A stretch of DNA of 64,000 nt, taken from Dioszegia crocea. Its lineage: Eukaryota > Basidiomycota > Tremellomycetes > Tremellales > Bulleribasidiaceae. The DNA lies in contig BCKK01000009.1 of assembly GCA_001600615.1 (NCBI GenBank), forward strand, positions 657,213 to 721,212, in the 5' to 3' direction. Numbering within the stretch: position 1 is the stretch's first letter; each line of letters opens with the position of its first letter. A program made the translations under genes and the position numbers. This document shows, piece after piece, positions 57,995 to 64,000 of this stretch. The notes under the pieces were generated by a model that saw only the letters and a list, made by a program, of their open reading frames with translations, was not told the origin of the DNA and did not search any database.

Positions 57995-59739
57995 TCAGAC
58001 CACCGATCTGTCGACGTCAACATCCTGGGCTTTCCTTCGATGTCGCGAGTTAACCTTGCCCACTGGGAATCTATCTCCCTCCCGTAGACATCTGACCAGG
58101 ATCTCATCCTCCCACTCGATCGGAATGGCCCTCTCATCCTGATGATGAGCTCTCATCTCATAGAAACAATTACAGCTTTCGAAGTACATACCAGATCCAG
58201 TGTGAGCCTATTCCAGAACCCCGCTCCAACCCTCCTCTGTCCAGCCTCACTCGGATGAAAACAATCCACCGGACTCAATCCTTCTCCAGGCCACCGATCC
58301 AGATCGATCGCTTCTCCCGGCTGAAAAATCACGCCAAAAGTGTCATCTCCCTCTTCTTCCCATTCATGGATAACATCGAGGATAGCTTCGTTGTACGCAT
58401 CAGCGAGGTGGTCCATCTTATTCCGAGCGATATCGCCTGCAGGAGTGGGTAGGAGGGCGCAAGCGCATTCGATGGCTAGTGAGGGCAGATGTGGAAGGAG
58501 AGGTGGGGAGGGGACGGTGCAGTGTGATCGCAGCTTGAGAGCGTAGAGGGAGGAGATGCGAAAGAGGCCGACTATATTGTCAGTGAGTTTACAGTACGTG
58601 GAGGTGGTTACTTACCGATATTGACTATCAGATTCGCTGAGCTGTCAATCACAACATACGAGGTACCGATGGGTAGCGAAGAGACAGAGGAAGATAGACG
58701 TACGGACATGTAGCCGTAAATGATCCACGGCATCCTTGATATCCTTCGCGAACTGCTTAGGCGAATGTTCGAGCGGAATGTCCAAATCGGCTGAAGCCGT
58801 CAGCTCTGGATGATTGAATTCTGAATGCGTCTTTTGTCTGACATCGGATGCAAACTTACGAGTCAGACAATAGCTACACTATACGCTCAGCTGAGGACTT
58901 GGCCCGAGGATACCTGATTCAAAGACTTACGATGTCATTACCTCCGATTCCCAAATTGACAAACTTCCATTCATCATCCGCAATCTCCATTGCTTTGATG
59001 CGCGGAATGAGCCAACCTGAGCTCCATCAGTTTTACTCTCTGCTATAGCAGCCACTTTCACACCAAGTCTTCCGCATTCAGCTAACCAAGATACTAACCC
59101 GTCACCTGAGCCTGCAATCCCGAAGCCACACTTCCCGAAATCGCCGCATTCAGCCCGTCGCTACTCTTCATTCCACACGCCTTACTGGCACAACTGGCAG
59201 GTAGATGATACCCCGTTGATCCGCCCGTAAGATTCGTATAGTGAGACAGGATCGAGGCGATAGAAATACTGCCCAGATCGACGCCGGTCGGATACGAGAG
59301 ACCGCGGTATTCTTGCCATAGAGCCAGCCAGGTGCCTGAGATCGATCAGGAAGATGCCTGGCAAAGTCAGAATGGAACACACCAGAGAATGCTCGCTGAT
59401 CTGAGTCAAGCCTTTGTTGGCGATACAGGTCATCATCTGCTGGGGATGTCCTTGCCACCAGAGCGGCAGAGATAGAATCGCCCAAAGCAGCTATGACCGT
59501 AACGTCATCTGGTCGTCTGTATTATCGTCAGCTTGATTTCCAGCATTGGTCCATTAGCACATAGCTTACACATCTCGAGCAGACTTCGGTCGCTCTCGCC
59601 GGAGCAGCGGCGGGCATTGGTCGAGGTCTTCGAATCGGACGTACGTTCCCAGAGTTTCTCTTGATATCGGAGTCGAATCTGCCCATACGGCCAGCAAAAG
59701 TTGAGGAGACAAGCCGATGAGCAAGGCGCTGAGTCTCAT
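57995..59739 (-). CDS. Secreted GDSL lipase, phospholipase B-like
   Basis: A secreted SGNH/GDSL-type esterase similar to animal phospholipase B1 domains. Start ATG 59737-59739 gives signal peptide MRLSALLIGLSPQLLLAVWA. Block I is TVIAALGDSISA (nucleophile Ser); EYRGLSYPTGVDLGSISIAS follows, typical of the PLB group; block III is FVNLGIGGNDI; block V is SPVDCFHPSEAGQRRVG (Asp and His). Several cysteines (PASCASKACGM) suit an extracellular protein. The last exon runs from DERAIPIEWEDEI to VDRSVV with TGA 57995-57997. Seven or more introns are inferred. It converges on MED17 with 126 bp between stops. Confidence 0.85.
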
Positions 59740-60090
59740 ATTGCCTTCATAGCGGTAAGTATAGGATGTAAACAAGGTCTCATAAGGGTGGCAAGACCAT
59801 CTGAACCCGATTTCGTCTTCTTGTCAACACAAGCTCGCTTCCGTCGGAAGCTGGCATGCCGTACAGGTATTCGGGGCCCCAGCGACTGGATGCGAAACCT
59901 TAAAGTCAGGGCCTTTTGTCTGCCGACCACGGTCTGCTCTTATCTAAAGCACGCGATGCGTCCAGACAAGTGGCACCCCGACTTCCTATCTGAAAGATAG
60001 CTCGCTACGTGATTGATGGCTGGTGTTACTCAAGATCCGACCCCGGGAAAAATCCGCCTACACTGGCCGGTCTACAGATCATGGCTACAC
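59740..60090. other. Divergent promoter, lipase / hairpin-protein gene
   Basis: A 351-bp region between the lipase start and the first of the small membrane-protein genes. No additional gene is seen. Confidence 0.5.
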
Positions 60091-60850
60091 ATGCCTCGCT
60101 TTGCGCGGCCGCAGAGCGATGGCCATGTCTGGTGAGTACACCGGTGTCCAATTCAGTTCCGGAAGACCCTGGTTTTGACACGGCTGCAGGCCGTCTCAAG
60201 CCGGGGGTCTAGGTGCGATGGGTATAGGAGTATATCTTCTCCGCGAAGTCCGCACATTGAGTAAAGTGAAAGCGGCCAATCCCCAAATTCCGCCAGGTTG
60301 GAGCTATAAGGGAATGCACCGTTTCGGGCTGGGCGCAGGTATCAGTATGTCTGACTTGACCTTGGACTATCGAAGGACGGAGGTAATTAACTGCAACAGG
60401 TATGTGTGCAATCGGTTTGAGATACATGTCAGTCGTTAAGCAAATGCCGGAGGAAAACTTGTTAGACTTTGTACAGTCACGGTAAGTCGTCACAGGTTGT
60501 CATCCTCGCTAATCCGTCAGTCGCGTAGCATGGGCCTATATGGGTGATCGCATCAGCTCAAGCATCTTGACAACGTGCTTAGGTGTGGCTGCGGTCGCTT
60601 TCGGTTCATACAACCATAAACGAGAAAGGGCAGCTCCCCGCCCGATCCCGCTCAGCTCCTCTTGGATACATAGGCCTTTGACTGTGTCACAATTTGTCAT
60701 GGCATGCGGAGTTGGTGAGACCTTTTCATCGGAGTTACAGAGGTGATGGTGCTGAGTCGTATAGTGGCCGTGGGACGAGGGCTATATGGGCTTGAAATTC
60801 TCGTTCCCCCTACCTGGCGTAGACGTCCTTCTGCTGTTGTGAAGGCGTGA
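60091..60850 (+). CDS. Small four-helix membrane protein with internal duplication
   Basis: Found by splicing five exons (60091-60131, 60190-60338, 60400-60481, 60521-60714, 60765-60850), whose lengths sum to exactly 184 codons including TGA 60848-60850. The 183-residue product shows two Gly-rich helix-loop-helix units. Unit 1: GGLGAMGIGVYLLREV, a polar loop with NPQIPPGWSYKG, and FGLGAGMCAIGLRYMSVV. Unit 2: LTTCLGVAAVAFGSYNHK, a basic loop with APRPIPLSS, and FVMACGVGVAVGRGLYGLEI. There is no signal peptide. All introns have GT/AG ends and most have a CTGA- or CTAA-type branch site. The family is unknown. The layout recalls the complex I assembly gene 1.3 kb downstream, suggesting a mitochondrial membrane location, which is inference. 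Confidence 0.6.
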
Positions 60851-61145
60851 TCCCGTATGCCTCGCTGATTGAGAACTTTGGCCCATGCATCGATAGGCCT
60901 CGGACATGGATAACTTAGTGGACGCAAGTCAAGATTCCAGATTCAGATGAGAAACACGGGGAAATTGTTTCATGGGGAAGTTTCGGATTGCGGCATCGTG
61001 TCAGGGCGGCGGTTTTGAGCCACCATGAGCATCCTTTTGTTCTCGCTAGCCTAAAGTGTAGCGATATGCCCTTAATCAAGCAGGGGTCACCCCGTTCAAT
61101 GTCTTCTGTCCACCTCTCTGGAATACAACTAGAACTTGCGCGAGT

Positions 61146-61831
61146 ATGAGTATCATATCCACCCGCGCGCCCAGGCCGCCTACGCCGGCTCTTTCGTCAG
61201 CAACTATCGAAGCCATTTCGGAAAGCCTGTACGTGCTAGATTGACCATCCAGTGCGCCTTCTAAGGGCCAAACACTTATTTGTATCTAGTACCACAATCT
61301 ACTGCAGTGGGATAGTAACAGGGGTCGGTATGGTCGTCCTGCTTGCTGGTGGTAATCACGCGCGACGTCCGACAACTCCCCTCCGCACCGGGGCCAGGAT
61401 GTGCGTCGGCGTAGCTTTGATTGTTGCAGGCATGAGTGAGCTTAGTTCAGCCATACCTTGTGAATATATGCTGACGTTGGGTCCAGCGACGGCTGATAAG
61501 GGGGTGAAACACATGCAAGACGCCCACAACAGTAGTTCTACTGCGGCCATTAGGGATGTCGGTGTGATTAAGCGTGTAAGAGCCAACGGCCGGGAATGTG
61601 GTCTCTTCCTTATCACCGTAAGTTCCTCTTCCTCTCACCTTGTGTGCCATATCTCTTAGGCGTATCATCAATGTACTGACGTCCAGGGCATCCGAGGCGC
61701 TTGATGCGCAGGACATAGAATCCTCCAAGGCGGACCTGGTGCTCGAGGAGTTATACAAGCTCAAACGAGAAGTCGACTACTTGAAGCGTACAAAGAGGTA
61801 TCCATCTACATATGCCTGCTGCGTGCAATAG
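61146..61831 (+). CDS. Small hairpin membrane protein with coiled-coil end
   Basis: ATG 61146 starts MSIISTRAPRPPTPALSS. Splicing the first intron (GTACGT to ATCTAG) gives two hydrophobic segments, YCSGIVTGVGMVVLLAGG and MCVGVALIVAGM, around a basic loop (NHARRPTTPLRTG). A second intron (GTGAGC, branch TGCTGAC, acceptor GTCCAG; 51 nt, frame-neutral) is likely after VALIVAGM. The 3' part contains a clear coiled-coil stretch (ADLVLEELYKLKREVDYLKR, to TAG 61829-61831). However, the best splice into it (acceptor GTCCAG) is out of frame and would stop at 61704; an acceptor 8 nt further (CCGAG) keeps the frame. The exact C-terminus is therefore unresolved. Confidence 0.45.
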
Positions 61832-62171
61832 CCTTCTTCATGCAGTAGTGCCCTAGACAAGCCCACAACGGTCACGGCAGCTCAGATGGCGGCCGCCGGG
61901 ATTCATCTCGATTTTCGTCCAAACCTCTTATATCGGTGATGTATCTCATTTATAGTCATTTCACATATCCGTCGTCCTGTTCAAGTAGGTCAAGCAGGCT
62001 TACGCTGCGTACTTCGCAGCCAATGCTGCTTCAGAGGCTCGCTTAGCCTCATTGCTCTTCTTCCCTTTCCTTTACAATGGTCGGAGATGCCCGATGCCCG
62101 AGGTTACACCCAGCGGCGCGCAAAATTCGCCTCCATCCAGTACTATCCTCCATTCCACACCCCAACCCAAC
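61832..62171. other. Intergenic upstream of DMAC1-like gene
   Basis: A 340-bp spacer with 3' UTR and promoter sequence. An upstream ATG frame overlaps the DMAC1-like start in another frame and has no protein features. Confidence 0.5.
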
Positions 62172-62503
62172 ATGTCGAACCCCATGATGAACGCTCCTCC
62201 GCGGCAGAAACAGCCCGACTGCCTGTAAGCTTAGTTATACATGTGTCTTTTCGCTCGCTGACGAGGAACAGGTCTTGCCGTCTTACAGGCGCAGCGGCGT
62301 TCACAGGTCTGGGCGGATATGCGATCTACGAAGCGAATAGGCAAGGGACATTCAAGCGGACCAGGCCAATTGGCAGTCCGCTGATGGCTGGGAAGATTCA
62401 GGCTGTTATTGGATTCGGTATGTCACATTCCTGGGTGAGTTAGAAGGCGGCTGATGATGCAGTCTTCATCAGTCTTGGTATCGGACGATTGATCATGCCT
62501 TGA
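62172..62503 (+). CDS. DMAC1-like (DUF4536) mitochondrial membrane protein
   Basis: A 79-residue protein from three exons (62172-62224, 62272-62417, 62463-62503) that sum to 80 codons with TGA. It reads as DCLSCRLTGAAAFTGLGGYA, a basic loop (NRQGTFKRTRPIGSPLMAG) and KIQAVIGFVFISLGIGRLIM. The CxxCR start, glycine-rich first helix and GxGRL end fit the distal membrane-arm assembly component 1 domain (PF15055/DUF4536), a factor for respiratory complex I assembly in animals. The presence of complex I would suit a basidiomycete. Both introns have standard signals. Confidence 0.75.
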
Positions 62504-62541
62504 CCTCAACACCTCCATCCCATCTCTCTCCTCTCGAGTCC

Positions 62542-62574
62542 CTACTACTAGAACACAACATCGAGAAGTAGTAG
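62542..62574. terminator. Inverted repeat between convergent genes
   Basis: CTACTACT (62542-62549) and AGTAGTAG (62567-62574) can pair as an 8-bp stem with a 17-nt loop. It lies in the 262-bp convergent spacer between the DMAC1-like gene and OST2. It might mark a 3'-end region, though fungal termination does not require hairpins. Confidence 0.25.
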
Positions 62575-62765
62575 TTCCTCCGCCGGCACGAGATACACCC
62601 AGCTGGAACAGCCGAGTACTTGGCGCGAGCCATCTCGGACCATCGTCTCTATCTGCCGACCGGCCAGTTTGACGAAAGCCCTGTTTCTTCGTCGACATGC
62701 CCAGGGCCCAAGTCTACTCTACAAAAGCCCTCAATGCATATATCTATTCTCTATCTCGCGCGCCT

Positions 62766-63389
62766 TCATCCTAGAAAGTTGAAGCAGAATAGGTGGAGGA
62801 CGACACTACTCGCTGCGAAATCGAGGAAAGCTCTGCGGAAGTCAGCCCCGATTCTAGCAGTCTGCATCTGGCTCTCCCCAGCGTCATTCAGCCTCATGTC
62901 TCGCCTCCATCCCGCAGACCAGACCACCAGGAGCGATGACCTACCGTTCTTGTGAGATACTCTTGAACTCTGAATCCCTCCCTGGCGCCACCTGTGCCCG
63001 TAGTCCAGCGAGAAGCACAAATTGTCCCACTGTCGAGCCAAACCTGATGGTCAGCACATATTACATACCTCAGACCAGACAAGGGCTCCAGGAAGCTAGC
63101 TGCCCGGCCAGCTACACGTCCGTAGGAATGAAGCGGAGATCTCAACTCACCCTCCAACAAAAGCATAATACGGGAAACTCGTCACCAAAATTCTATACGC
63201 GAATTGTAGCACACCACTAAGCACGCAGAATAGCAGGAACGTATCGATCAGCTTGACGCGTGCTGGTGTCGTTGTAGCGTAGTTATGGCGGAGGGTGGAA
63301 AGGGAGTTGGATAGTTGAGATTGAACAGCTGCGGCTTGTTGCTGCGCCTCTGCTGCCGAGGGAATTTTGGGGACTGCTATGTTTGACAT
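62766..63389 (-). CDS. OST2: Oligosaccharyltransferase subunit Ost2/DAD1
   Basis: A small membrane subunit of the ER oligosaccharyltransferase that N-glycosylates proteins. Start ATG 63387-63389 gives a polar leader (MSNIAVPKIPSAAEAQQQAA), then TTPARVKLIDTFLLFCVLSG and QFAYRILVTSFPYYAFVGG. After a 111-nt intron comes FGSTVGQFVLLAGLRAQVAP with GRDSEFKSISQER. After another intron the protein ends FLDFAASSVVLHLFCFNFLG, TGA 62766-62768. The pattern (three helices, final VLHxFxxNFLG) is diagnostic for DAD1/Ost2. Confidence 0.95.
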
Positions 63390-63730
63390 TGCGGTTTTGA
63401 TGTGCTGCGTCTAGATGGGGCCGAGTGATATAGCGGGTATGCTGATGTACATAGGCAAGGTCAGATGGACGCAGTGACTTTGGCTTGGAAGCCAAGTAAG
63501 TGGAGGGAGTAAATAGCGTGGCGTCATCGCCACCGCGTCCTTCAGCCTGCAAAGCAACAAGGGTACTAGCTAGTGACTCTGGACATCATCTACCATATAT
63601 CTGCGACTTCCATACCATACAGCTTGCCAGCCGCTCGAATTGAACCGGACCTGAAGTCACTCAGAATCAAAGTCGCCACTTCAAGAGACCGGATCCACAC
63701 CTGGACTCTTCCTGAATCGCCCATCCCGTC
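63390..63730. other. Divergent promoter, OST2 / DID2
   Basis: A 341-bp region shared by two secretory-pathway/endosomal genes transcribed away from each other. No further gene or distinct motif is seen. Confidence 0.5.
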
Positions 63731-64000
63731 ATGTCTGCCCTTGAGAGTAAGCCTCAGCATCCTCCTGGTAGCCTGGACTTGAGCTGATTCATGTAGAATC
63801 CCTCTTCCAGCTGAAGGTATATATCACGACTTAATGGTCCTAATCTCTCGGCTGATTCGCCAGTTCACGGCCAAGACATTACAGCGTCAAGCAAAGAAGG
63901 CCAACAAGGATGAGACGGTCGAGAAGAACAAGCTGAAGTCGGTGCGTGACTATGTGACCCCTGTCACAGAATCGCAGCTGATCTGATCACAGGCTCTAGA
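63731..64000 (+). CDS. DID2: ESCRT-III subunit Did2/CHMP1, 5' part
   Basis: The start of a CHMP1/Did2 gene cut off by the window end. Exon 1 from ATG 63731 encodes MSALE. After an intron (branch GAGCTGAT, acceptor CATGTAG) SLFQLK follows. After another intron FTAKTLQRQAKKANKDETVE and KNKLKS, and a third intron reaches the last 8 bases of the window (encoding A-L). FQLKFTAKTLQRQAKK is the invariant helix 1 of CHMP1, which helps membrane scission and recruits Vps4 at endosomes. The remaining ~150 residues lie outside. Confidence 0.9.

Overview
The window is nuclear DNA of a basidiomycete fungus, most likely a Tremellomycete-type yeast (a relative of Cryptococcus, Kwoniella or Saitozyma). The evidence is gene-dense DNA on both strands, many short introns (about 40-80 nt, GTRNGT donors, a CTGAC/CTGAT branch site close to AG), very short intergenic spacers, and the protein content: Raptor, Csf1, Med17, Ofd1, Hut1, a complex I assembly factor and a basidiomycete-style small secreted protein. 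The genus is inference. I saw no prophage, CRISPR array, rRNA, tRNA or complete transposon.

Layout. 1-1.2 kb: a GTGGA minisatellite and little else. 1.2-7.7 kb: an ER-lumenal DnaJ chaperone ending in RDEL (-), a CRAL-TRIO/Sec14-like protein with a long membrane tail (+), and a Hut1-type ER/Golgi UDP-sugar transporter (+). 8.0-13.0 kb: three tandem calcineurin-like metallophosphoesterase paralogues (+), each with a different lesion or active-site change. 13.2-19.1 kb: two tandem ABC-transporter paralogues (-) that share a promoter element at nearly identical distance from the start codon. 19.3-21.6 kb: the Ofd1/Tpa1 prolyl hydroxylase (+). 22.8-27.8 kb: a single-exon unknown and a tandem pair of orphan seven-helix membrane proteins (+). 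28.3-32.4 kb: a small secreted protein (-) and mitochondrial elongation factor G (+). 32.6-42.0 kb: an arrestin-like protein, an F-box/WD40 protein and the TORC1 subunit Raptor/Kog1, all on the minus strand. 42.4-45.7 kb: a doubtful small gene, a coiled-coil nuclear-type protein and a PRCC homologue (+). 45.8-55.5 kb: the giant bridge-like lipid transfer protein Csf1 (-). 55.6-57.9 kb: Mediator subunit Med17 (+). 58.0-59.7 kb: a secreted GDSL phospholipase-B-like lipase (-). 60.1-62.5 kb: a cluster of small Gly-rich hairpin membrane proteins (+), recoverable only by manual splicing. 62.8-63.4 kb: Ost2/DAD1 (-). 63.7 kb to the end: the 5' part of the ESCRT-III subunit Did2/CHMP1 (+).

Most single-copy genes are housekeeping: secretory pathway (Scj1, Hut1, Ost2, Did2, Csf1), nutrient signalling (Raptor, arrestin, F-box) and gene expression (Med17, PRCC, mEF-G). 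The accessory interest lies in the tandem families: phosphoesterases, ABC proteins, seven-helix proteins and hairpin proteins. Exon structures were read by eye from splice signals and reading frame. They are reliable where domains are continuous and tentative elsewhere.
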